Assembly (NCBI GenBank): GCA_012689325.1
Contig: JAAYEA010000378.1
Coordinates: 1-34,783, forward strand
Reading direction: 5' to 3'
DNA length: 34,783 bases
Source: Chloroflexota bacterium
GTDB lineage: Bacteria > Chloroflexota > Anaerolineae > JAAYEA01
Shown one piece after another: positions 1 through 8,571 of the stretch. The stretch's first letter is position 1. Each line of letters opens with the position of its first letter. The notes below the pieces were generated by a model. It was not told the origin of the DNA. It worked only from the letters and a program-made list of their open reading frames with translations, and ran no database searches. The translations under genes and the position numbers were made by a program.

Positions 1-1729
<1,729 letters not shown>

Positions 1730-1890
1730 GTCCCCCGAGTGTGGTGATGGTTGGTGTCGACACCGGCTCCCCGCCCGCCGGAAGTCAGCGCAGGACGAGA
1801 TGCCGAGTCGCGGCATGTTGGCGAACTGGTCATATTCTCCACAGAATCGAGGAACGCGCAAACGCCCTGATGGCTTGCCACTTCACTGAG

Positions 1891-1902
1891 CAGTGATCAC
1901 TG
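1891..1902. promoter_or_regulatory. 12-bp perfect palindrome CAGTGATCACTG
   Basis: A perfect palindrome preceded by CACTGAG, so that CACTG/CAGTG half-sites alternate three times between 1884 and 1902. It lies about 160 bp upstream of the helicase start. It could be an operator for that gene, but no promoter is clear and it may be chance. Confidence 0.25.
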
Positions 1903-2186
1903 GGGGAGCAGTACACGTCACGTCGCGGGCGCCGGCTGCTGGCTGTGGGGCGAGGCCAGACTCGGCGTTCTCTGTGGGGCTGTTTTCTGCCCGTGGGTTG
2001 GCTCACGGGGCACTCGTCAATCTGCCCGGTGGTTCGTTCGCACGCCAGTCCAGGGATGCGTCCCAGGTGCCTTTGCCGCGCGGCTGTTGGCTTCGCCCAC
2101 GCATGTGGGGATATGCGAGGCAGCTGTGCCTCCACATGCCCGGTAGAGGGGTCTTCCCTATGGGGATCTCCGGATGGCCGCCGAAC

Positions 2187-2200
2187 TTGCCACGTGGCAA
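2187..2200. repeat. TTGCCACGTGGCAA palindrome, copy 1
   Basis: Perfect 14-bp palindrome, 16 bp with its flanking C/G pair. It lies in non-coding DNA 61 bp from copy 2, in the same phase as the other dispersed copies. Confidence 0.9.
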
Positions 2201-2247
2201 GGCGGCCGGTTGGCTGTCGCACGCGCGTGAGCGTGCGGCCCGGCGTC

Positions 2248-2261
2248 TTGCCACGTGGCAA
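2248..2261. repeat. TTGCCACGTGGCAA palindrome, copy 2
   Basis: Perfect 14-bp palindrome in the same non-coding stretch as copy 1. The sequence between the two copies is not itself repeated. Confidence 0.9.
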
Positions 2262-2409
2262 ACCATCGGAGCCTTCGAACACGTGGGTCCCGGTCAACCG
2301 CGTCCGATAGCGGCCATTGGGCCGGACCTCGCCTCTCGTCGCCCACTTCCGGGGTCCCCTCAAGGCCGTCGCCTGTTACGATTGCCCCTCCCTTTCCTGA
2401 ACGCGGAAG

Positions 2410-3090
2410 AGGCCCCGATCCATGGCCGCCTGGATGGGGTTCCCCGGCGGTCGGGATCAATGCGGCCTCGACCCTGCACACGGCGTTGCAGAGGGATTGT
2501 GCGTGGGCATCATCAATCTTCTTCCCCGGTACAGGATGCGCGATGGCGGTTTTCGCGGGTCCGCTTGCGGCGCCCTGGGAGCCTCCGCCGTCTCCACCAT
2601 CATCCGCTTCCGCGGCGTTCCTTCCTTCAGGTCCGCCATCCCCGGCGATGGCGCGAAAACCAGCGTCCCCGCAGTGGCCACCCACGCTCCGTTGATCGTC
2701 CTGCCCCTCGCCCGCGGCTCGGCGATCTCGGCATAGACGTTCGCGTGCGCCCGGTGGTCGGGGCCCAGTTCCCGCGCAAAGGGCACCTCGTCCGCGTCCA
2801 CCGAGATGGCCTCGCGCTCCCCCGTGGTGCCCCGGAAATGCACGTGGCTCCGGTAGGCCCCCTTCGGCGAGGGGCGGACCTTGATCAGCTCGGTGCCCCC
2901 GAGAGGCGCTCTTTCGGGTACGGGTGGCCCTCCACCAGCGGACGCAGGCGGCTGGACGAGAACTTTTGCGCCTGGTCCCACGTGGGCTCGGTGAAGACCA
3001 CCGTCGCGCTATGGGTGATGGCAAAGTGCAGGATCCGGTAGATGGCGTAGGTGGAGATGCGGGCCTGGGAGCACTGCTGGATGCATATGC
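2410..3090 (-). pseudogene. Decayed terminase large subunit plus start of next gene
   Basis: Read leftward, this matches the intact terminase at 15531-17273 closely. It begins at the codon for residue 42-43 (CIQxCSQARISTYAIYR), continues to the VDADE segment (residue 142), then jumps directly to the GPDHRAHAxVY segment (residue 494), so about 350 residues including Walker B, zinc ribbon and nuclease are deleted. One base is missing near 2897 (ggggg where the intact gene has ggcgg-type spacing), which shifts the frame. After the terminase end (LYRGR, near 2530) the similarity continues into the equivalent of the gene at 17280 (shared GGGTCGAGG and GATCCCG blocks). It is therefore a syntenic remnant of a related phage, not a random hit. 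Its left limit is approximate. Confidence 0.85.
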
Positions 3091-3100
3091 TCTGCATCGA

Positions 3101-4645
3101 CTAGCGTTTACCCAGAATACCCGCTATCTCCTCGAACGGCGATAGGTACTGCACGCCCACGATCTGACCGTCCTCGCCAATCTCAATGTTCTGGAACACG
3201 GCCTGGGCCAGAGCTCGCTGATCTTCTGGCGTCGCCTGGTCCCACGTCTCCGGCAAGCAGGCCAGCATCCCCACCACCGCGTCGAACCGTTCCATCGGAA
3301 CCTTGCCATGTGGCAAAAGTGACGCCTGCCGGCGCGCCTGGGCGATCTCCGCGGCGATCTCCCGCCGCTTGGCCGAGAACTCGGCCTCGCTGATGATCCC
3401 CTTGGAGCACATGCGGATGAACCCATCGGCTTCGATCTCCAAGGTACTTATCCGGCACCCGAGCTCCACGCGCCGCTTCTCGTTGGCGTCTCCTTTGACG
3501 ATACGCTCGTACTCGGATCGCAGCGCGGGCACCTGCTCGGGCACCACCCGGATCTGGGCCAGCCGCGCCCGCACCTGGCGCATGATGTCCTCGGCGCGGT
3601 AGTGCTTTAGCTGATCCTGCCCCTGGTGCTGGACGCAGTAGTAGACGTATATCCGCGTTCGCACCGATGAGCTGGCCTCATAGTAGGCGCCCGTGAGCCT
3701 GACGCCTCTCTGCCATAGCAGGCCGGAGAGGGGGAACACGCGCCCGGAGGTCCTGGCGCGGCGTTGCCCCAGCCGCTCTTGCGCGTCCTGCCACTGTTCT
3801 TCGGTTATCAGCGGCTCCCAGTCGCCCTGTCCCACAATGCCGAACGCGGGGCTTACGAGCCTGCCCGCGTAGAACGGATTGGCGAGGATGTTCCTGACGG
3901 TGAGCCGCATCCAGCCATTCGCCCCGCGTCTCGGACTGCGAATCCCCTCGCTGTTGAGCTGCTGGGCGATCTCCCCCGGGTTCAACCCATCGGCGAACAG
4001 GGCGAATATCCGCTTGACGACCTCGGCTCGCTCGGGATCTATCTCAATCCCCGCGTTGGTTTTGCTCCCGACCGAGGCCTTGACGTTGCAGTAGCCCGTG
4101 GGGGCCGACGCGCTCCACCCGCCAGCCTGCAACTTGGCCGCCTTGCCCTTCCTGCTCTCCTCGCGCAGGTTCATGACGTACCCCTGTGCGAGCACCTGTT
4201 GCAGGGTCCTGCTCATCCACCCGGTGTAGGTGGTGGAATCCACCTGGAGGTTGGCGGCACGGATGGAGACGCCGAACGCGGACAGGCGCTCCTCGGCCTG
4301 GAGCGCTTCGAGGAGGTTGCGCCCGAACCTGTCCCACTTGTGGATGGCCAGGTGGGAGAACAACCCCGCCTCGGCGTCGGCGAACATCTGGAGGTACTCA
4401 TCCCGCCCGGCCTCGCTGGTACCCGAGGCGATGTCGGTGTACTCGCGGTGCACGACCATGCCGGAGGGCTCGACCAGGGCGCGCATGATCTCCATCCGTT
4501 GCGCGGGGACGCCAAACTCGGGGTGCTGCAAATCCTCGCTGCTCACCCGGTAGTAGATGCCCCATGCCCGCGCTGGTTCCGACTTGCGTCGAACGGTGGT
4601 CTTTGCGATAGTAGACACGGTAGTTGGCTCAAACCTCCCGGTCAA
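3101..4645 (-). CDS. Large serine recombinase (phage integrase)
   Basis: This 514-residue protein would catalyse integration and excision of the element. The resolvase domain carries YYRVSS, with the catalytic serine at about residue 35, and HKWDRFGRNLLEA. The recombinase domain follows (RKGKAAKLQAGGWSASAPTGY; INxxGIRSPR-like helix-turn region), then a zinc-ribbon region and a C-terminal coiled coil (about residues 375-440). The ribbon is degenerate: where relatives have a CxxC pair, this one reads SGLLWQRGVRLTG. The TTG at 4645 overlaps the preceding gene; a GTG at 4618 is an alternative nearer the conserved domain. The stop codon is only about 10 bp from the terminase remnant, so an attachment-site junction may lie at that point. 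A 14-bp palindrome lies inside the gene. Confidence 0.92.
   Translation of the reverse strand: MTGRFEPTTVSTIAKTTVRRKSEPARAWGIYYRVSSEDLQHPEFGVPAQRMEIMRALVEPSGMVVHREYTDIASGTSEAGRDEYLQMFADAEAGLFSHLAIHKWDRFGRNLLEALQAEERLSAFGVSIRAANLQVDSTTYTGWMSRTLQQVLAQGYVMNLREESRKGKAAKLQAGGWSASAPTGYCNVKASVGSKTNAGIEIDPERAEVVKRIFALFADGLNPGEIAQQLNSEGIRSPRRGANGWMRLTVRNILANPFYAGRLVSPAFGIVGQGDWEPLITEEQWQDAQERLGQRRARTSGRVFPLSGLLWQRGVRLTGAYYEASSSVRTRIYVYYCVQHQGQDQLKHYRAEDIMRQVRARLAQIRVVPEQVPALRSEYERIVKGDANEKRRVELGCRISTLEIEADGFIRMCSKGIISEAEFSAKRREIAAEIAQARRQASLLPHGKVPMERFDAVVGMLACLPETWDQATPEDQRALAQAVFQNIEIGEDGQIVGVQYLSPFEEIAGILGKR
3303..3316. repeat. TTGCCATGTGGCAA palindrome, copy 3
   Basis: Same palindrome with T for C at the centre, inside the integrase gene, where it is read as LPHGK on the minus strand. 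Confidence 0.9.
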
Positions 4646-4817
4646 GCGAGGCTAGACCGTCCTTCGGCATCCCCTCGTCAAGCCACCCCAGCACGTTGGC
4701 CAGGGCCTGCTCGTTGCAGGAGCGCAGGGCCGCCCGGATACGCACCCTCACCCACCACAACCGGAGTCTGTTCCACCATCCCCTCATGATGTCGTCGTGA
4801 TCGTCTGACTTTGGCAT
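4629..4817 (-). CDS. Small basic protein, possible recombination directionality factor
   Basis: A 62-aa protein with a Trp/Arg-rich centre (WWNRLRLWWVRVRIR) and an acidic end. It has a good ribosome site (AGGAG, 7 nt before ATG) and its 3' end overlaps the integrase reading frame by 17 bp, so the two are probably translated together. Directionality factors of serine integrases are commonly small, basic and encoded nearby, but they share no reliable motif, so this is inference from size and position. A LexA-like palindrome lies just upstream. It could equally be a small membrane-active or regulatory protein. Confidence 0.6.
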   Translation of the reverse strand: MPKSDDHDDIMRGWWNRLRLWWVRVRIRAALRSCNEQALANVLGWLDEGMPKDGLASLDREV

Positions 4818-4832
4818 GTTTTCTCCTGTGAA

Positions 4833-4846
4833 AGAACAAATGTTCT
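4833..4846. promoter_or_regulatory. LexA-like operator AGAACAAATGTTCT
   Basis: A dyad containing GAAC-N4-GTTC, the form of the SOS box known from Gram-positive LexA proteins. It lies 16 bp upstream of the 62-aa gene that precedes the integrase. A weak promoter, TTGGCA at 4854-4859 with a poor -10, would place the box in the spacer. If it is bound by LexA, DNA damage would induce the excision genes. Confidence 0.5.
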
Positions 4847-4857
4847 AATCATCTGCC

Positions 4858-4888
4858 AAAAAAACCCCCCATAGATATGGGAGGGTTT
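4858..4888 (-). terminator. Rho-independent terminator after the repressor gene
   Basis: Read on the minus strand, AAACCC pairs with GGGTTT and CCCAT with ATGGG around a 4-nt loop, with one bulged base, followed by seven T. It lies 10 bp beyond the repressor stop and would separate repressor transcription from the integrase operon. Confidence 0.75.
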
Positions 4889-4897
4889 GCCAAAAGA

Positions 4898-5248
4898 CTA
4901 TGGTCTGTTGGCGCGACGCTGGTAGCGGATGTAGTCCAGGACGCGATCTAGCTGCTCCCGGTCCATGTCCGCAAGGTTGGCGCGAATCTCCTCGACCAGG
5001 TGGCGCTCCGGCTCTCCGGTCACGACGGGCTTGTCCAGCAGCGAATCGACGGTGGTGCCGAGGGCTCGGGCGATGGCGGCGGCGGTGTTCAAGGTGACGC
5101 TCCTGCGGACCCCGCACTCCAACTTGGAAATGAGCCCTCGGTCCACGCCGGCAATGTCGGCGAGGTCTTCCTGTCGCAACCCCGCGGCCTCTCGCAGCTC
5201 TTTCAGCTTGTGCCTGTCAACAGTGGTGGTGCTCTTTGATCGGGTCAT
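4898..5248 (-). CDS. XRE-family lysogeny repressor-like regulator
   Basis: A 116-aa protein with an XRE helix-turn-helix at residues 13-70 (LKELREAAGLRQEDLADIAGVDRGLISKLE) and a short helical tail. It lacks the LexA-type self-cleavage domain of lambda CI, so any induction would work by another route. The ATG at 5248 is chosen because GGAG lies 7 nt upstream and a near-consensus promoter lies just behind it; the frame stays open further upstream but that part overlaps the promoters. It faces away from the structural operon, as a phage repressor does, and ends at a strong terminator. Confidence 0.85.
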   Translation of the reverse strand: MTRSKSTTTVDRHKLKELREAAGLRQEDLADIAGVDRGLISKLECGVRRSVTLNTAAAIARALGTTVDSLLDKPVVTGEPERHLVEEIRANLADMDREQLDRVLDYIRYQRRANRP

Positions 5249-5285
5249 GTTGGCTCCAACTCTGCTGGATAGAACTCCTGACCAA

Positions 5286-5314
5286 AGTATAGCATAGCTC
5301 TGTGATCCTGTCAA
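5286..5314 (-). promoter_or_regulatory. Repressor promoter
   Basis: On the minus strand TTGACA (5314-5309), a 17-bp spacer and TATACT (5291-5286): close to the sigma-70 consensus, 38 bp before the repressor ATG. Confidence 0.85.
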
Positions 5315-5329
5315 CATGGCACGTGGGTC

Positions 5330-5359
5330 TTGACAAGCCGCCACAGAATGTGTTAAACT
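5330..5359 (+). promoter_or_regulatory. Rightward early promoter, divergent from repressor
   Basis: TTGACA at 5330-5335, an 18-bp spacer and TAAACT at 5354-5359. Its -35 box and that of the repressor promoter form an inverted repeat separated by 15 bp, so one dimeric regulator bound between them could control both. This is the geometry of a lysis/lysogeny switch. Confidence 0.65.
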
Positions 5360-5378
5360 TGCTCTTATAGATGGCGCA

Positions 5379-5546
5379 ATGTCACAAGAACTACGTAGGC
5401 CGCTGATAGTCGTCAGGATCGTTGTGCAGTACCAGGCTCGCCTCGCCGAGGATACCGCAGCCCCGGCGAGGGATGACCCGAACACCCTGACCAGCGGTTT
5501 GCCCCCGAACTGGTCAGGGACGATGGTCGCGCCGGCCCCCGGGTAG
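5379..5546 (+). CDS. Possible 55-aa early protein
   Basis: The only sizeable frame in the short transcript that would run from the rightward promoter to the terminator at 5620. It starts MSQELRRPLIVVRI and ends in a Pro/Gly-rich tail. There is no clear ribosome site and no motif; it is not a Cro-like helix-turn-helix protein. The transcript may instead act as a non-coding leader or small RNA. Confidence 0.3.
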   Translation: MSQELRRPLIVVRIVVQYQARLAEDTAAPARDDPNTLTSGLPPNWSGTMVAPAPG

Positions 5547-5576
5547 CCCACGCCCGGGCAATCGCCGGCGACTGTG

Positions 5577-5620
5577 AAGGCCCGTCAGGTTTCCCCTCTC
5601 CTTTCCCTGACGGGCCTTTC
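5577..5620 (+). terminator. Strong rho-independent terminator
   Basis: A perfect 13-bp stem (AAGGCCCGTCAGG with CCTGACGGGCCTT) around a 16-nt loop, followed by TTCCTTTTCC. It would end transcription from the switch promoter after about 250 nt, before the main operon. Confidence 0.85.
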
Positions 5621-5640
5621 CTTTTCCTCCGTTTCCAGTT

Positions 5641-5654
5641 TTGCCACGTGGCAA
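5641..5654. repeat. TTGCCACGTGGCAA palindrome, copy 4
   Basis: Perfect copy in non-coding DNA between the terminator and the main operon promoter. Confidence 0.9.
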
Positions 5655-5741
5655 GAAAAAAGCAAGCCCCCGACACCCGCTCCGGGTTTGCCCACGGCTC
5701 GGCTTTCCCAAGCGTCACTTGGCCGTGAGGGCCGCTGGTGG

Positions 5742-5770
5742 TTGCGTAACGGGCGTGCGTGTAGTATAAT
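5742..5770 (+). promoter_or_regulatory. Promoter of the main rightward operon
   Basis: TTGCGT (5742-5747), a 17-bp spacer and a perfect TATAAT (5765-5770), 67 bp before the first ParB-like gene. No other convincing plus-strand promoter is seen for the following 27 kb. Confidence 0.75.
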
Positions 5771-5837
5771 GTGATTACAAACAAGCGGTAATGTACTACT
5801 ACAAGCCAAGCAGGGCTGTGGCGAAAGAGGTCACGAG

Positions 5838-6908
5838 ATGACGGTGCGGGACGCCGGCGAGGTCATCAGCATCACCGACCTGGTGCCGGACGAGCACAAC
5901 GCGAGGGTCCATAGCGCGCGAGGTGTGGGCCTGATCGCCGACGGCATGGGCAAGGTCGGCGCGGCCCGCTCCATCGTGATCGATGAGGGCTGCCGGGTGT
6001 TGGCCGGGAACGCCACGGTGCGGGCTGCGGCTCAGGCGGGGATCTCGCGCATCCTGGTGGTGGATGCCGATGGCCGGACCCTGGTGGCGGTCCGCCGGCG
6101 GGGCCTGGATGAATCCGGCAAGCGAGCGCTGGCCTACTACGATAACCGCACCGGGGAGCTGTCGAGCTGGGACCCGGAGCAGATCGCCGCCGATGCCGCG
6201 CAAGGGCTGCCGGCCATGAGCGAGCTCTTTTCCGAGGCGGAGCTCGCCGAGATCCTCAGCAGGGCGGAGGTCCAGGCGGCCACGCCCGAGGCAACGGAGC
6301 CGGGAGCAGAGGAGGCCGTGGCGCCTGAGAGGGAGCCCCAGGAGCCGGATCCGCTGGGCAAGGTCCTGTCCAGGCTGCTGGTGAGGCCGACCTGGAACCG
6401 GAAGCGGACGGTGTCCTTCCTCTCCATCCGCAAGTGGAACGCCGCCACCAAGGCCGCCGACCTGGCGGCGCTGACGGCGGCGAAGGACGAGTGCGGGCCC
6501 GACCTGGTGGAAACGGTGGCCACCGACGTGGTGGAGCACCTGCGCCCGCTGTTGGGGACCTGCTCGGGCTTGTGGATCGCCACGCCGCCCCCGGGCTACC
6601 ACAGCGGCGGGCCCCACCTGGCCACCGAGGCGGCCAGGGTCGTGGCGGCCAGGCTGGGCTGCGCGCGGGTGCAGGCCTTCGCCGACCGACCGCGGAGCTC
6701 CCGCAGCCACCCCCGCCATTTCCAGGAGCGGGGCGAGCTGGCGCTATGGCCCGAGGTTCCGGAGGGTCCCTGCCTGTTGCTGGACGACATCGCCACCACG
6801 GGGACCACCATCGAGGAATGCGCGCGGCTACTGCGGCGCGGGGAGCTGGTCCTCCCGGTGGTGTGGCTGTACGAGACGGGTCTCGACGCCGCGGCGCCTG
6901 GCATATGA
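5838..6908 (+). CDS. ParB-like domain fused to a phosphoribosyltransferase
   Basis: A 356-aa two-domain protein. Residues 1-140 are a phage-type ParB N-terminal domain (LVPDEHNAR; VLAGNATVRAA in place of the GHGRLxAA box; AYYDNRTGELSSWDPEQI). After a Glu/Pro-rich linker (about 145-180), residues 190-350 look like a type I phosphoribosyltransferase of ComF kind, with the PRPP-binding loop CLLLDDIATTGTTIEE at about 312-327 (Asp316, Asp317). Stand-alone ParB-like proteins near terminase genes are common in phages; this fusion is unusual. The first 130 residues are about 90% identical in DNA to the gene at 7277. AGAGG lies 8 nt before ATG. The 3' end overlaps the opposing gene by 81 bp. The substrate base is unknown. 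Confidence 0.85.
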   Translation: MTVRDAGEVISITDLVPDEHNARVHSARGVGLIADGMGKVGAARSIVIDEGCRVLAGNATVRAAAQAGISRILVVDADGRTLVAVRRRGLDESGKRALAYYDNRTGELSSWDPEQIAADAAQGLPAMSELFSEAELAEILSRAEVQAATPEATEPGAEEAVAPEREPQEPDPLGKVLSRLLVRPTWNRKRTVSFLSIRKWNAATKAADLAALTAAKDECGPDLVETVATDVVEHLRPLLGTCSGLWIATPPPGYHSGGPHLATEAARVVAARLGCARVQAFADRPRSSRSHPRHFQERGELALWPEVPEGPCLLLDDIATTGTTIEECARLLRRGELVLPVVWLYETGLDAAAPGI

Positions 6909-7211
6909 GACGGTGTAGCAGGTGCCGCCCCGGGGCCGGCCATCGTAGCAGGCGACCAGGAGGTCGGCCAAGTCGACCATCTGCCGGTCTCTGATCAGGG
7001 GCGCCGCCCGCCCGTACTGATCGTAGGCGGGCCGGATGACGAGCTGGGGAATGTCGTGGGCTTGGGCGTACCGGGCCACCTGGGCATCGAAGCCGGCGGC
7101 GCCGCCGTGCACCCAGACGGCGCCGGGGAACTCGGCGGCCAGGGCGGCCAGCTCCCGCTCATCGGTCACGCGATCTCGGTGGCCTGTGAAAGTGACGTTG
7201 ATACCACTCAT
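6828..7211 (-). CDS. SLOG-like (Rossmannoid nucleotide-sensing) protein
   Basis: A 127-aa protein with a strand-turn start (NVTFTGHRD), a VHGGAAGFDAQVARYA loop-helix and a C-terminal RDRQMVDLADLLVACYDGRPRGGT segment. This is the pattern of the SLOG/YspA-like families thought to bind or process nucleotide-derived ligands; the exact subfamily is uncertain. ATG at 7211 is chosen because a near-perfect promoter ends 7 nt before it, implying a leaderless message. It is the only minus-strand gene inside the rightward operon, tail-to-tail with the ParB-phosphoribosyltransferase gene, and seems to have been inserted between the two ParB copies. Confidence 0.75.
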   Translation of the reverse strand: MSGINVTFTGHRDRVTDERELAALAAEFPGAVWVHGGAAGFDAQVARYAQAHDIPQLVIRPAYDQYGRAAPLIRDRQMVDLADLLVACYDGRPRGGTCYTVSYARRRGVETRLVQPHHREDQLPAPQ

Positions 7212-7218
7212 TGTGTTG

Positions 7219-7247
7219 ATTATACCACATGAACTCGGGCCGGTCAA
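7219..7247 (-). promoter_or_regulatory. Promoter of the SLOG-like gene (leaderless)
   Basis: On the minus strand TTGACC (7247-7242), a 17-bp spacer and TATAAT (7224-7219). Seven nucleotides separate the -10 box from the ATG, so transcription should begin at or next to the start codon. Confidence 0.8.
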
Positions 7248-7276
7248 GGCCCCAGTGCGGCGAAGGAGGTCGCGAG

Positions 7277-7933
7277 GTGACGACGCAGGACGCCGGCGAG
7301 GTCATCAGCATCCACGACTTGGTGCCGGACGAGCGCAACGCCAGGCGGCACAGCGAGCGGGGCGTGGGCCTGATCGCCGACGGCATGGGCAAGGTTGGCG
7401 CGGCCCGCTCCATCGTGATCGACGAGGCCGGCCGCATCCTGGCCGGGAACGCCACGGTGCAGGCCGCGGCCCGAGCGGGGATCTCGCGCCTCCTGGTGGT
7501 GGACGCCGACGGCCGGACCCTGGTGGCGGTTCGCCGGCGGGGCCTCGACGAGCCCAGCAAGCGGGCGCTGGCCTACTACGACAACCGCACCGGGGAGCTG
7601 TCGGATTGGGACCCGGAGCAGATCGCCTCCGACGCCGCGCAGGGCCTGCCGGCCATCCACGCGATCTTTACCGACGCCGAGCTGATGCAACTCATGGGCC
7701 AGGCTGAGGTCGCCGGGGCCGGCTTGGGGACGGAGAGCAGGGCGGCATACGCCTTCCTCGATGCGATGGACGCCGGCGAGGTGGAGCGGGCTGCCCCGGC
7801 GGCGCCGCGGCGAGGCTACCCCCTGGCCATCGTGCTGGACCACGACGAGTACGCGACCTGGGTGGCGGCCAAGGAGGAGATCGGCGTGAAGGATGACAAG
7901 CAAGCGCTGCTGGCGCTGTTGAGGATGGTCTAG
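7277..7933 (+). CDS. ParB-like protein, second copy
   Basis: A 218-aa paralogue of the gene at 5838: the ParB-like region matches almost residue for residue through WDPEQIAxDAAQGLPA. The C-terminal part differs, ending in a short domain with VLDHDEYATWVAAKEEIGVKDDKQALLALL that does not resemble a phosphoribosyltransferase. The GTG at 7277 is preferred over the upstream ATG because it aligns with the ATG of the first copy and has AAGGAGG 6 nt before it. Two bases separate its stop from the next gene. The role could be DNA binding or nicking during packaging or replication; this family is not well defined. Confidence 0.85.
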   Translation: MTTQDAGEVISIHDLVPDERNARRHSERGVGLIADGMGKVGAARSIVIDEAGRILAGNATVQAAARAGISRLLVVDADGRTLVAVRRRGLDEPSKRALAYYDNRTGELSDWDPEQIASDAAQGLPAIHAIFTDAELMQLMGQAEVAGAGLGTESRAAYAFLDAMDAGEVERAAPAAPRRGYPLAIVLDHDEYATWVAAKEEIGVKDDKQALLALLRMV

Positions 7934-7935
7934 CG

Positions 7936-8571
7936 ATGGCGGCTGTTGGGGGGCACTGGCTCAAGTCAGCGCAGGGGACGCGGTTTGTGACGGCGCCGGG
8001 CCCTCGCCGCGGCGCGCTGGAGGGTTTGCACCGCACGCTGCTGGGCCTGGCCGGCGATGACCCGACGCCGTATGACGAGTATGGCCACCGGGAGAGTCGC
8101 GAATATGGGGCCTACATCCTGGCCGATGGGACGACAGGGCGGATCGATGGAGAGAAAGCGGACAGCTGCATCGTCATCCCGGACGACCTCATCAACCGCC
8201 TGGCCGGCGCCCATTTCGTGCACACCCATCCCTCCGGCGGCTCGTTCAGCCTGGATGATGTCCTCCTGGCGCAACGCGCCAAGGTGGGCAGCCTGGCGGC
8301 CGTGGGCGTGGACGCCGGCGGGCGCAGGTGGCGGTACACCGTCCGGCCGGGGCCCGGGGGCTGGAAGCATCGCGACGCATACATAAGCGCCAGGGCCGAG
8401 GTCGAAAAGGAGGTCTACCGCCGGGGTTGGATCCGGCTCGACCTGGCCAGAGCGGCCGGAAGGGCAGACAAGACCTTCAAGACCGCGCTGGAGATCTGGC
8501 ATCGGGACCAGGTGATGAAGCGGCTGGCCGCCAGGACCGGCCTGGAGTACACGCGAGAGAGGATACGATGA
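7936..8571 (+). CDS. Tagged protein 1: JAMM-type metallopeptidase-like
   Basis: A 211-aa protein beginning with the shared tag (MAAVGGHWLK). Its body has the JAMM/MPN+ signature: Glu56 in EYGAYILADGT, then HTHPSGGSFSLDD with His96, His98, Ser105 and Asp108 as expected for zinc binding. JAMM enzymes cleave isopeptide or peptide bonds, often at the end of ubiquitin-like or sulphur-carrier proteins; phage versions process tail or host proteins. The target here is unknown. Its stop overlaps the ATG of a 36-aa basic protein (ATGA), a pairing repeated at 10753/11333. The tail of the protein is basic and helical. Confidence 0.8.
   Translation: MAAVGGHWLKSAQGTRFVTAPGPRRGALEGLHRTLLGLAGDDPTPYDEYGHRESREYGAYILADGTTGRIDGEKADSCIVIPDDLINRLAGAHFVHTHPSGGSFSLDDVLLAQRAKVGSLAAVGVDAGGRRWRYTVRPGPGGWKHRDAYISARAEVEKEVYRRGWIRLDLARAAGRADKTFKTALEIWHRDQVMKRLAARTGLEYTRERIR

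Larger units (their letters stand above)
1730..2409. other. Non-coding or decayed stretch
   Basis: No convincing gene is seen on either strand; the open frames here are Arg/Pro/Ser-rich and look like chance frames in GC-rich DNA. It holds two copies of the 14-bp palindrome (2187 and 2248) and a separate 12-bp palindrome at 1891-1902. It separates the helicase gene from the decayed terminase and may be the scar of an older prophage. Confidence 0.6.

Noticed and set aside
2984-2995. CCCACGTGGG as another palindrome copy
   Set aside because: It lacks the TTG/CAA ends and is explained by the terminase remnant.
1893-3041. 382-aa plus-strand frame over the decayed terminase
   Set aside because: The minus strand shows clear terminase remnants; the plus frame is low-complexity Arg/Pro/Gly sequence with no ribosome site.
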